A DNA stretch of 64,000 nt from Tropicimonas sp. IMCC34043. Lineage in GTDB: Bacteria > Pseudomonadota > Alphaproteobacteria > Rhodobacterales > Rhodobacteraceae. A program made the position numbers and the translations under genes. The stretch lies in the NCBI RefSeq assembly GCF_003390845.1, contig NZ_QMEK01000003.1, positions 372,001 through 436,000 of the forward strand. The letters run 5' to 3'. Positions 11,702-19,914 of the stretch are shown in pieces. Each line of letters starts with the position of its first letter. Position 1 is the stretch's first letter. The notes below the pieces were generated by a model that was not told the DNA's origin, did no database searches, and saw only the letters and a list, made by a program, of their open reading frames with translations.

Positions 11702-13080
11702 GCCGCCCCCGCGATCAGGGCACGGGTCGGTGCATCGGATTCGAGCAGGTGGCCGCTTGCGTCGATCAGGCCGACACGCTCCAGCCAGGCTTCGAACTCG
11801 GGCGCCGCGCGCAGCCCGAACGTGTTGCGCAGGTAGACGATGTCGTGGAAGCTCAGGCTTTGATAATTCAGCATGATGTCGTCCGAACCCGGAACCGCGA
11901 TCAGGAAGGTGACGCCGGCATCGGCAAGCAGCGTCATCAGCACGTCCATGTCGTTCTGGTCGGCCTCGGCGTGGTTGGTATAGCAGACATCGACCCCCAT
12001 TGGCAGGCCAAGCAGCTTGCCGCAGAAGTGATCCTCGAGCCCCGCGCGAATGATCTGCTTGCCGTCATAGAGGTATTCGGGGCCGATGAATCCGACGACG
12101 GTGTTGACCAGCAACGGGCGATAGCGTCGGGCGACGGCATGGGCGCGCGCCTCCAGCGTCTGCTGATCGACGCCGTGGTGGGCATCGGCAGACAGCGCCG
12201 AGCCCTGACCGGTTTCGAAATACATCACGTTCTGCCCGGTGGTGCCGCGGCCGAGCGAAAGCGCCGCGTCATAAGCCTCGTCCAGCACCGACAGGCTGAC
12301 GCCGAAGCCGTCGTTCGCGGCCTCGGTGCCGGCAACGGACTGGAACACCAGATCGATGGGGGCGCCGCGCGCCATGATCTCGATCGCGTTGGTGATGTGG
12401 GTCAGAACGCAGCTTTGCGTGGGGATCTCGTAGCGCTGGCGCAGTTCGTCCAGCATCTCGATCAGGGCGATGGCGTTCGGGATGTTGTCGGTCGCGGGGT
12501 TGATGCCGATCACCGCGTCGCCGACGCCATAGGTCAGCCCGTCGAGGATGCCGGCCGCGATCCCCTGCAGGTCGTCCGAAGGGTGGTTCGGCTGCAACCG
12601 GCTGCCGATGCGGCCGGGCAGGCCCAGCGTGGTGCGGAAGGCCGCGGTGACGGGCGCCTTGCGCGCGGCGGAAATCAGGTCGCGGTTGCGCATCAGCTTC
12701 GCGGTCGCAGCGACCATCTCGGGCGTCAGGCCGGGGGCCAGGGCTGTCACCTGCGCAGGCGTTGCCGCGTCCGACAGCAGCCAGTCGCGAAACCCGCCGA
12801 CAGTCATCGACCGGACCGGCGCGAAGGCGGCGTCGTCGTGGCTGTCGAAGATCAGCCGCGTCACCTCGTCGGTCTCATAGGGGATCACCGCCTCGCTGAG
12901 GAACGTGGTCAGCGGCAGATCGGCCAGCACCGCCTGCGCGGCAACCCGGGCAGTCTCGCTGGCCGCGGCGATCCCGGCCAGTTCGTCGCCCGATCGCAAC
13001 GGGGTCGCTGCGGCAAGGGTTTCGCGCAGCGAGCCGAAGCGGAAGGTCTCGCCGCCGAAGGCGGTGCGGTAGAGTGTCAT
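11698..13080 (-). CDS. eutB: Ethanolamine ammonia-lyase large subunit
   Basis: Catalytic TIM-barrel subunit of ethanolamine ammonia-lyase. The 460 residues match the family length. Segments include IPYETDEVTRLI, IGSRLQPNHPSDD, GDAVIGINPATDN, GQNVMYFETGQGSALSADAHHG, VGFIGPEYLYDGKQI and GVDVCYTNHAEADQNDMD, covering the substrate- and B12-contacting loops. It is preceded by a 194-bp gap after the TRAP binding-protein gene on the same strand. No cobalamin riboswitch (B12 box) could be recognised in that gap. Co-transcription with the transporter is possible but unproven. Confidence 0.96.
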   Translation of the reverse strand: MTLYRTAFGGETFRFGSLRETLAAATPLRSGDELAGIAAASETARVAAQAVLADLPLTTFLSEAVIPYETDEVTRLIFDSHDDAAFAPVRSMTVGGFRDWLLSDAATPAQVTALAPGLTPEMVAATAKLMRNRDLISAARKAPVTAAFRTTLGLPGRIGSRLQPNHPSDDLQGIAAGILDGLTYGVGDAVIGINPATDNIPNAIALIEMLDELRQRYEIPTQSCVLTHITNAIEIMARGAPIDLVFQSVAGTEAANDGFGVSLSVLDEAYDAALSLGRGTTGQNVMYFETGQGSALSADAHHGVDQQTLEARAHAVARRYRPLLVNTVVGFIGPEYLYDGKQIIRAGLEDHFCGKLLGLPMGVDVCYTNHAEADQNDMDVLMTLLADAGVTFLIAVPGSDDIMLNYQSLSFHDIVYLRNTFGLRAAPEFEAWLERVGLIDASGHLLESDAPTRALIAGAA

Positions 13081-13274
13081 CGAGGGGATCCGTTGGCGGA
13101 CATTTCAGGTTTGGGGACCGCGACGGCCGGACCCAGAAAGCCAGGCAAACGACCGGCAGCCTGCAGGAAGGCACTGCCCGGCGCGGGTGCCGGGTGGGTG
13201 GGAAGATCTGGGTGGTACATCAATTGCCGATGATAGCACGGAGCCGCACCTAATGGCACGGCTCCGAACGCGGT

Positions 13275-14369
13275 TCAACGATAGGGGTAGCCCGCGGCTT
13301 CCTGCACGGCGGAATACTGCTTGAAGATCTCGACCACGCGCGCCGCACGCGGCGAGGTGGCGGCGATCTCGTCCCAGAACACCTGCGCGTCGCCCACGAC
13401 CTGCGCCCATTCCTCGGGCGGCAGCGAGGTCAGTTCCATCTTCTGGCCCTCGACCCGCAGCTTGGCCTCGCCGCCCCAGTACCAGACGTTGCGGTAATAA
13501 TGCGACTGGTCGATGGTGGTCAGGTAAAGCTGCTTGAGATGCGGCGGCACCTTGGCCCAGGATTCCGAGTTGGCGAAATAGCTGCCGAACCAGGCGCCGG
13601 TGACCGAGTTGGTCAGGGCATAGTTGCAGACGTCGGCCCAGCCGACCTCATAGGCTTCGGTGAACCCGCACCAGGCGACACCGTCAAGCTCGCCGGTGCG
13701 CATCGCCACCTCGACGTCGTCCCAGGGCACGGTCACCGGGATCAGGCCATACTGGCTGAGGAACTTCCCGGCGGTCGGCACGCCAAAGACGCGTTTGCCC
13801 TTCATGTCGGCAAGGCTGCGGATCGGTTCGTTGACGGTGAAGATGTGCAGCGGATCCCAGGCGCCGGTCGACAGCCAGGTGACGTTCTCGACCTCGTCGT
13901 AGGCCTCCTGCCAGATCTTGTCCAAGCCGTAGTACATGAACATCGCCGCCACATCGAGGCTGTAGCGGGTGGCAAAGGGGAAGTAGCCGCCGAAGACCGA
14001 GATATCGACCGGCGAGGCCATGGTCGCCTCGTCCGACTGCACCGCATCGAGCACGCCGTTCTGCAGTGAGCGGAACAGCTCGGCCGTGGGGACAAGCTGG
14101 TCGGCGTAGTAAAGCTCGATCTCCATCTCGCCATTGGCGGCGGCGTTGAACGCCTCGATCTGCGGCAGGATCACATGGGCGCCCAGCGGGGCACCGGAAT
14201 AGGTCTGCAGCCGCCATTTGATCGGCGCCGACTGCGCGTTGAGGTAGGGCGCGGCCAGCGGGCTGGCGGCAAGTGCCGCACCGCCGAGGCCCGCGCGCTT
14301 CATGAAGCTTCGGCGGGTCGACAGGATGCGTTCGGACGGCGTGATGAGTTTCGGGGTCTTCTCGGTCAT
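13275..14369 (-). CDS. TRAP transporter solute-binding protein (DctP family)
   Basis: Periplasmic receptor delivering a substrate, usually an organic acid, to a DctQM membrane pair. The 364-residue precursor has a twin-arginine signal (STRRSFMKRAGLGGAALAAS) followed by a cleavage-like ASPLAAPYLNAQ, so it is probably exported folded by Tat. The mature domain contains the DctP-type segments LQNGVLDAVQSDEA, MKGKRVFGVPTAGKF and GELDGVAWCGFTEAYEV. It resembles the keto-acid (TakP-like) subgroup, although the ligand cannot be fixed from sequence. It lies 64 bp after dctM. Confidence 0.9.
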   Translation of the reverse strand: MTEKTPKLITPSERILSTRRSFMKRAGLGGAALAASPLAAPYLNAQSAPIKWRLQTYSGAPLGAHVILPQIEAFNAAANGEMEIELYYADQLVPTAELFRSLQNGVLDAVQSDEATMASPVDISVFGGYFPFATRYSLDVAAMFMYYGLDKIWQEAYDEVENVTWLSTGAWDPLHIFTVNEPIRSLADMKGKRVFGVPTAGKFLSQYGLIPVTVPWDDVEVAMRTGELDGVAWCGFTEAYEVGWADVCNYALTNSVTGAWFGSYFANSESWAKVPPHLKQLYLTTIDQSHYYRNVWYWGGEAKLRVEGQKMELTSLPPEEWAQVVGDAQVFWDEIAATSPRAARVVEIFKQYSAVQEAAGYPYR

Positions 14370-14433
14370 CTTCTTGGTCTCCTTCAGTTGGAATGATCCA
14401 GCCTTCTGCGGGCGGTTCGGGGAAGGGGCAGGC

Positions 14434-15768
14434 TCATCGCGCGTTCGCCATCTGGGGCAGCCAGAGCGCGATACCGGGAAACAGCATGACCAGAAGGATG
14501 GTCAGCGCCATCATGATCACGAAGGGCCAGATCGACCGGTAGATGTCGGTCAGCCCGATCTCCTTTGGCGCCATCGAGCGCATCAGGAACAGGTTATAGC
14601 CGAAGGGGGGCGTGATATAGGCGATCTGGCAGGTCATCGTATAGAGCACGCCGAACCAGATCAGCTGGTTGTCGATGCCGAGATCGAGCATCCGCACCAA
14701 CGGGATATAAAGCGGCGCGACGATCACCAGCATGGCGGTGTCGTCGAGGAACATGCCCATCACGATGAAGCTGACCTGCATCATGATGATGGTCTGCCAG
14801 GGCGTCAGCTCCCAGTTGTTGATGAACAGGTTCTCGATCGCGCGGACCGCGCCAAGGCCGTCGAAGACGGAACCAAAGGCCAGCGCGGCCAGGATCAGCC
14901 ACAGGAACATGCAGGAGATGGCGAGCGTCTTGCGCGCGGTCTCGTGCAGGATGCGAAAGCTCAGGCGTCGTTTGAACAAGGCGGCCAGCGTCGCCGAGGT
15001 GGCGCCGACGGCCGAGCTTTCCACAAGGCTGATATAGCCCATGACGAACAGCCCGGTCATGGCGAAGAAGATCAGGAACGGGATGATCCCGGCGCGCAGC
15101 AGCGCCAGCTTTTCGCTGAGCGGCAGGTTCAGGTCGTCTTCCGACACCGTCGGTGCAAGCGACGGGTTCAACCGGGCGCGCACGAGGATATAGACGATGA
15201 ACATCGCGGCCATCAGCAGCCCCGGCACGACGCCGGCAAGCCACAGCTGGCTGACCGGCTGGCGCGCGATCATGCCGTAAAGCACCAGCACGACCGAGGG
15301 CGGCACCAGAATGCCAAGCGAGGACCCGCCTTGCACCACGCCCGAAATCAGAACCTTGTCATAGCCGCGCCTGAGCATCTCGGGCAGCGCGATGGTGGCG
15401 CCGATTGCCATGCCGGCGACCGACATCCCGTTCATGGCCGATATGATCACCATCAGCACGATGGTTCCGACCGCCAGCCCGCCGCGCACCCGGCCGAACC
15501 AGACGTGCAGCATCTTGTAGAGGTCTTCGGCGATGCCCGCCTCGGACAGGATATAGCCCATGTAGATGAACAGGGGCAGGGTCAGCATCGGGAACCAGTT
15601 GAACAGCTTGAACGCCGACGAGAACGGGATCTCGACCCCGCCGGTGCCATAGAGCATCAGCACCATGCCCGAGGCGACAAAGCCGATCGCGGCAAAGACG
15701 CGCTGGCCGGTCAGCAGCAGCACCATCATCGAGGCGAACATCAGCAGGGCGATCATTTCGTGGGTCAT
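14434..15768 (-). CDS. TRAP transporter large permease (DctM family)
   Basis: Sodium-coupled membrane subunit of the TRAP transporter. The 444-residue protein is almost entirely hydrophobic, with about 12 membrane segments, and carries family stretches such as MNGMSVAGMAIGATIALPEML, QGGSSLGILVPPSVVLVLYG, FLDDTAMLVIVAPLYIPL and ITPPFGYNLFLM. The start MTHEMIALLM is taken because its ATG shares one base with the dctQ stop (TGATG), indicating coupling. An upstream in-frame extension would only cover the end of dctQ. Confidence 0.93.
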   Translation of the reverse strand: MTHEMIALLMFASMMVLLLTGQRVFAAIGFVASGMVLMLYGTGGVEIPFSSAFKLFNWFPMLTLPLFIYMGYILSEAGIAEDLYKMLHVWFGRVRGGLAVGTIVLMVIISAMNGMSVAGMAIGATIALPEMLRRGYDKVLISGVVQGGSSLGILVPPSVVLVLYGMIARQPVSQLWLAGVVPGLLMAAMFIVYILVRARLNPSLAPTVSEDDLNLPLSEKLALLRAGIIPFLIFFAMTGLFVMGYISLVESSAVGATSATLAALFKRRLSFRILHETARKTLAISCMFLWLILAALAFGSVFDGLGAVRAIENLFINNWELTPWQTIIMMQVSFIVMGMFLDDTAMLVIVAPLYIPLVRMLDLGIDNQLIWFGVLYTMTCQIAYITPPFGYNLFLMRSMAPKEIGLTDIYRSIWPFVIMMALTILLVMLFPGIALWLPQMANAR

Positions 15769-16277
15769 CAGATCGCTTTCCCGCGCAGCTTGGCCACGGT
15801 CTTTATGAAGATGGATATGGTTTGCAGGATCATCAGCGCGATGCAGGCGACCATCAGCGACTTGATCGGGATCATCGAGGGGTTCCACATCGAGAACCGC
15901 TTTTCGTTGGTCGCGATGGCATAGCCGAGGCTGGAGATCGACCCCCAGAACAGCACGCCAAGATAGAACAGCAGGCAGAAGATCGTGACCGCGTCGAGCC
16001 AGGCCTTGCCGCGTTCGGACAGGCGTTCATAGAACAGGTCCATGCGGACATGGTCTTCGTTCTTCAACGACATCGCGCCGCCCATGAAGTAATAGGCGGC
16101 AAGCGTGAACTGGGTGAACTCGACGCACCAGTTCAGCGGGATGTCGATCACGTTGCGGGTTATCGCATCGAGCAGCAACACCCCGACCATGACGAAGATC
16201 AGGTACATCGCGACAATGCCGACATAGTCCGAGATCCTGTCGACGGTGCGCACATAGGCGCGGATCATTTCTGGCAT
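15768..16277 (-). CDS. TRAP transporter small permease (DctQ family)
   Basis: Four-helix membrane subunit that pairs with DctM. The 169-residue protein has hydrophobic segments at about 18-40, 53-70, 90-112 and 137-160. It shows the conserved DctQ pattern of a short acidic/polar loop after helix two (LKNEDHVRMDLFYERL). It begins 33 bp after the DeoR-type regulator on the same strand, so regulator and transporter probably share a transcript. Confidence 0.9.
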   Translation of the reverse strand: MPEMIRAYVRTVDRISDYVGIVAMYLIFVMVGVLLLDAITRNVIDIPLNWCVEFTQFTLAAYYFMGGAMSLKNEDHVRMDLFYERLSERGKAWLDAVTIFCLLFYLGVLFWGSISSLGYAIATNEKRFSMWNPSMIPIKSLMVACIALMILQTISIFIKTVAKLRGKAI

Positions 16278-16310
16278 AGGTATCTCCTGCCCGCCGTCAT
16301 CTGCCCACCC

Positions 16311-17075
16311 TCACCGGATCGTCACGCCAGCCTCGCCAAGCGCGTCGGCCAGGGAAGCCTCGGGGGGCCTTTCCGTAACGAGAACGTCGATCTCGTCGAA
16401 GCCACAGACGCGAAAAGCGGCGCGTCTGCCAAATTTCGAGGCGGTCGCCAGAACGATGACGTTCTGCGCCCGCGCGATCATGGCGCGCGCAATCTCGGCC
16501 TCGGCCACGTTCGAATCCATGGCCCCGATGTCGGGCGCGAGTGCCGCGACCGTGACGATGGCGTGGTCGGCGCGGTATAGGTCGAGCTGCGCCAGCGCCG
16601 CGGCGCCCACGGTCTGGTGATTGCCGGCGGCATAGCTGCCGCCAAGCAGGAAGACCTGGGTCTCGTCCTCGGCCGCGCGGCGCCCGAAGCTGCTGGCGAT
16701 TGCCAGCGAATTGGTGATGACCGACAGGCCGCGAATCCCGGCCATGGCCTCGGCCGCGATCAGCGTGGTCGATCCGGTGTCGATCATGATCGTGTCGCCG
16801 GCGCCGATCTCGGGCACCAGCTTGGCGGCAATGGCGGCCTTGGCCTCGGGGTCCTCGGCCATCCGGTCCTGAAAACTCGGCTCGACATGCAGCCGCGCCA
16901 GCGGGCGGGCGCCGCCATGGACCTTGCGCAGCACCCCGTCGGTGGCCAGCCGGGCCAGATCGCGGCGGATGGTTTCGGCCGATACGGCGAAGGCCTGTGC
17001 CAGCGTCTCGACGCTTTGTTCGCCCCGGCGTTCCACCAGCGCGGCAATCTCGGCTCTGCGGTCTATCGGCCTCAT
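16311..17075 (-). CDS. DeoR/GlpR-family transcriptional repressor
   Basis: Sugar-phosphate-responsive repressor. The 254-residue protein has an N-terminal HTH (VETLAQAFAVSAETIRRDLA, then GVLRKVHGGARPL, the classic DeoR ending) and a C-terminal DeoRC sensor domain with IMIDTGSTT, ITNSLAIA and LLGGSY. The start at 17075 (MRPIDRRAEI) is the usual family start. It is divergent from a glycerol-type catabolic operon and precedes the TRAP genes. With a perfect palindrome in between, it most likely controls both directions. Confidence 0.93.
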   Translation of the reverse strand: MRPIDRRAEIAALVERRGEQSVETLAQAFAVSAETIRRDLARLATDGVLRKVHGGARPLARLHVEPSFQDRMAEDPEAKAAIAAKLVPEIGAGDTIMIDTGSTTLIAAEAMAGIRGLSVITNSLAIASSFGRRAAEDETQVFLLGGSYAAGNHQTVGAAALAQLDLYRADHAIVTVAALAPDIGAMDSNVAEAEIARAMIARAQNVIVLATASKFGRRAAFRVCGFDEIDVLVTERPPEASLADALGEAGVTIR

Positions 17076-17258
17076 CGAAGCTCCAATCGTCCTCGGACCG
17101 GGGCCCGGTGAATGGGGTGTCGCGCCGCCAGCGACGGAAGAGGAAGGAGCCACCCGGCAGCTGCGACATGCTCAGGATACGGGCAATGCGGCGCGGCCTG
17201 TCAACAAAAATGCCCGAATTATGACTGTATGGCCGATATTCTGCCCCAAACATTGACC

Positions 17259-17281
17259 ATATGGGCATTCGATGCCCATAT
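17259..17281. promoter_or_regulatory. Perfect palindrome, probable DeoR operator
   Basis: Ten-base arms ATATGGGCAT and ATGCCCATAT separated by three bases, 34 bp upstream of the flavoprotein start codon and in the 240-bp divergent region with the DeoR-type gene. Degenerate copies of the half-site (ATGCCCGAATTAT near 17208, TATGGCCGATATT near 17228) lie upstream, as expected for a repressor with several operators. Confidence 0.7.
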
Positions 17282-17315
17282 TTAGGTCGAGATGTGACCG
17301 GAAGGACCCGAATCA

Positions 17316-18716
17316 ATGCCAGACAGGACGCACGGCAACACCTGTTTCGACGTCGCGGTGATCGGTGCCGGTGTGATCGGTTGCGCCATCGCGCGGCGGC
17401 TGAGCCTGCTTGGGGCCCATGTCGCGGTGCTGGAAAAGGCGCCCGACATCCTCGATGGCGCATCAAAAGCCAACAGCGCGATCCTGCACACCGGCTTTGA
17501 CGCCCCGGTTGGTTCGCTTGAGGCCGAGTGCATCCGCGAGGGTCACCGCGAATACCTCGAGATCCGCGAGCGGCTGAACCTGCCGCTCGACCGCTGCGGC
17601 GCGCTGGTGCTGGCCTGGACCGAGGCCGAAGAGGCGAAGCTGCCCGAGCTGATCGCGCAGGCGCACGCAAATGGCGTCGCGGATGTCGAGATGTTGGGCC
17701 GCAACCGGATCCTCGATCTGGAGCCGGCGCTTGCGCCCCGGGTCCGTGCCGGGTTCCTGGTGCCGCGGGAAAGCCTGATCGACCCCTGGTCGGCGCCGCA
17801 TGCCTATCTGCTGCAGGCCTTGGAGACTGGCGCCACGCTGTTGCGCGACTGTGCGGTGACCGGCGGCGACTTTGACGGCTCCGAATGGCGGCTCGAGACG
17901 TCGCAAGGGCCGCTGCGGTCGGGTATCGTCGTCAACGCCGCGGGGCTTTACGGCGACCGCGTGGACGAGATGCTGCTGGGGGAAAGCACGTTCGATATTC
18001 GGCCCCGCAAGGGCCAGTTCGTGGTCTTCGACAAGACCGCGGCGCGGCTCGCGCGGCACATCCTGCTGCCGGTGCCGGGCGAAAAGACCAAGGGGATCGT
18101 GGTTTGCCGCACGGTCTGGGGCAATCTGCTGGTCGGCCCCACCGCCGAGGAACAGAGCGATCGCCAGACCGCGGCGCTGGTCCCCGAGACGCTCGAGATG
18201 CTGCGCGCCAGGGGGGCCGAGATCCTGCCGGCGCTGGCGGAGGAGGAGATCACGACGCTTTATGCCGGTTTGCGCCCCGCGACCGAGCGCAAGGAATACC
18301 GTGTCACGGCCCACGAGGGGCGGGCGATGATCACCGTCGGCGGGATCCGCTCGACCGGGCTGTCGGCGGCGCTGGGGCTCGCCGCCCATGTGGCGCGGCT
18401 GGCCGAGGCGCTGGGGCTTTCCCCGGCGCCGCCAGCCGATCCGGTCTGGCCCGCGGTCGCGAACATCTCGGAAGGGGCAGAACGCGACTGGCAGCGGCCG
18501 GGCAATGGCGGCATCCTGTGTCATTGCGAACTGGTGACGCGGCGCGAGGTCGAGGCCGCGATGACAGGCCCGCTGGCGCCGCAGACGCTGGCCGGGCTGA
18601 AACGGCGGACGCGGGTGACGATGGGGCGCTGCCAGGGGTTCTATTGCTCGGCAGCCCTTGCCGCCTGCACGAAGGGACGGTTGGCCCATCCGATGGTGGA
18701 GGACGATGATGAGTGA
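17316..18716 (+). CDS. GlpA-like FAD oxidoreductase with BFD-type [2Fe-2S] domain
   Basis: Flavoprotein likely oxidising glycerol 3-phosphate or a related polyol phosphate. The 466-residue protein has an N-terminal FAD Rossmann motif (VAVIGAGVIGCAIARRL), a DAO-fold body (ANSAILHTGFD, RPRKGQFVVFDK, GIRSTGLSAALGLA), and a C-terminal BFD-like iron-sulfur domain with ILCHCELVTRREVE and RCQGFYC. Those four Cys match GlpA of anaerobic glycerol-3-phosphate dehydrogenase. It is first in a three-gene operon with a second flavoprotein and an FGGY kinase; the next gene overlaps its end. No GlpC-like membrane subunit is present. Confidence 0.85.
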   Translation: MPDRTHGNTCFDVAVIGAGVIGCAIARRLSLLGAHVAVLEKAPDILDGASKANSAILHTGFDAPVGSLEAECIREGHREYLEIRERLNLPLDRCGALVLAWTEAEEAKLPELIAQAHANGVADVEMLGRNRILDLEPALAPRVRAGFLVPRESLIDPWSAPHAYLLQALETGATLLRDCAVTGGDFDGSEWRLETSQGPLRSGIVVNAAGLYGDRVDEMLLGESTFDIRPRKGQFVVFDKTAARLARHILLPVPGEKTKGIVVCRTVWGNLLVGPTAEEQSDRQTAALVPETLEMLRARGAEILPALAEEEITTLYAGLRPATERKEYRVTAHEGRAMITVGGIRSTGLSAALGLAAHVARLAEALGLSPAPPADPVWPAVANISEGAERDWQRPGNGGILCHCELVTRREVEAAMTGPLAPQTLAGLKRRTRVTMGRCQGFYCSAALAACTKGRLAHPMVEDDDE

Positions 18717-19914
18717 TCTGCCGCAGCTCTGTGATGTGCTGATCGTCGGCGGCGGCCCGGCCGGGCTGGCGGCGGCGGTGCGGCTGCGCGCATTGGGCAT
18801 CGGCTCGGTCCATGTGCTGGAGCGCGAATCCGAGACCGGCGGCATCCCCCGCCACTGCGCCCATTCCCCCTATGGCCTGCGCGAATTCCGGCGGCCGATG
18901 TTCGGCCCCGCCTTTGCCCGCCGCCTGACCGCGGCGGCCGAAGCGGCGGGTGCGTCCCTGCACCGGCAGGTCACAGTCACGGCGCTGCATCCGGGCGGGC
19001 GGGTATCGCTGAGCACGCCCGACGGGATGGCCGAGATCGACGCCCGCGCCGTGCTGCTGGCGACCGGCGTGCGCGAAAGCCCGCGCGCCGTGCGGCTGAT
19101 CGGCGGGACCAAACCCGGCGGCGTGCTGAACACCGGCGCCTTGCAGGGGCTGGTGCATCTGGACGGGTTGAAGCCGTTTTCGCGGCCGCTGATCTTGGGG
19201 ACGGAACTGGTCTCGTTCTCGGCGCTGCTGACCTGCCGGCAGGCCGGAATGCGCCCGGTGGCCATGGTCGAGCCGAACGACCGGATGACGGCGCAGGCGC
19301 CATTGCGGGCTGCGCCGCTCGTGTTCGGGGTGCCGCTGTGGCTGAACACCGACCTGGTCGCGATTCATGGCGCCGATCGGGTGGAGGGCGTGACGCTGGC
19401 CACGGGGTCTACGACGCGCGAGGTCGAGGTGGACGGGGTGGTATTGACCGGCCGGTTCCGGCCCGAGAACGCCCTGTTGCGGGCCAGCCATCTGGCGGTC
19501 GATCCCGGCACGCTCGGCCCCGAGGTCGATCAGTACGGCCGCTGTTCGGATCCGGCCTATTTCGCCGCCGGCAACCTGCTGCGCGCGGTCGAGACCGCGG
19601 GCTGGTGCTGGGCCGAGGGACGGGCGGTCGCGGGGGCCATCGCGGCAGATCTGGCGGGCCGGTTGCCGCCGCGCGCGGCGGCGCAGGCGGTGTCGGTCGA
19701 GGGCGCAGGCCTTGCCTGGGTGCTGCCGCAGAGGATCGCCCCCGCCGGGCCGCCGCCGGCGTTGCCGCGGCTGCAGGCGCGGGCGGCGCGGGATCTGGGC
19801 GGCGATCTGTTGCTGGGTGGGCGGCGGCATCGGCTGGCGACAAGGCCAGAGCGGCGGATGACCTTCGATCTGCCGGCCGTCGAGGACACCGTGATCCGGC
19901 TCGAGGGGTGCTGA
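18709..19914 (+). CDS. NAD(P)/FAD-dependent oxidoreductase
   Basis: Second flavoprotein of the operon, probably an electron-transfer partner of the GlpA-like protein. The 401-residue protein starts with a dinucleotide-binding motif (DVLIVGGGPAGLAAAVRL), continues with ESETGGIPRHC and ATGVRESPRAVRLIGG, and has the C-terminal FAD motif YFAAGNLLRAVETAG, as in pyridine nucleotide-disulfide-type reductases. Two adjacent ATGs (18706, 18709) both overlap the end of the preceding gene. The second has better spacing from the GGAGG. The stop shares a base with the kinase start (TGATG). Confidence 0.82.
   Translation: MSDLPQLCDVLIVGGGPAGLAAAVRLRALGIGSVHVLERESETGGIPRHCAHSPYGLREFRRPMFGPAFARRLTAAAEAAGASLHRQVTVTALHPGGRVSLSTPDGMAEIDARAVLLATGVRESPRAVRLIGGTKPGGVLNTGALQGLVHLDGLKPFSRPLILGTELVSFSALLTCRQAGMRPVAMVEPNDRMTAQAPLRAAPLVFGVPLWLNTDLVAIHGADRVEGVTLATGSTTREVEVDGVVLTGRFRPENALLRASHLAVDPGTLGPEVDQYGRCSDPAYFAAGNLLRAVETAGWCWAEGRAVAGAIAADLAGRLPPRAAAQAVSVEGAGLAWVLPQRIAPAGPPPALPRLQARAARDLGGDLLLGGRRHRLATRPERRMTFDLPAVEDTVIRLEGC

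Noticed and set aside
13081-13274. Cobalamin riboswitch upstream of eutB
   Set aside because: It would make sense for a B12 enzyme, but the B12 box and the GCCACTG-type core could not be found in this gap.
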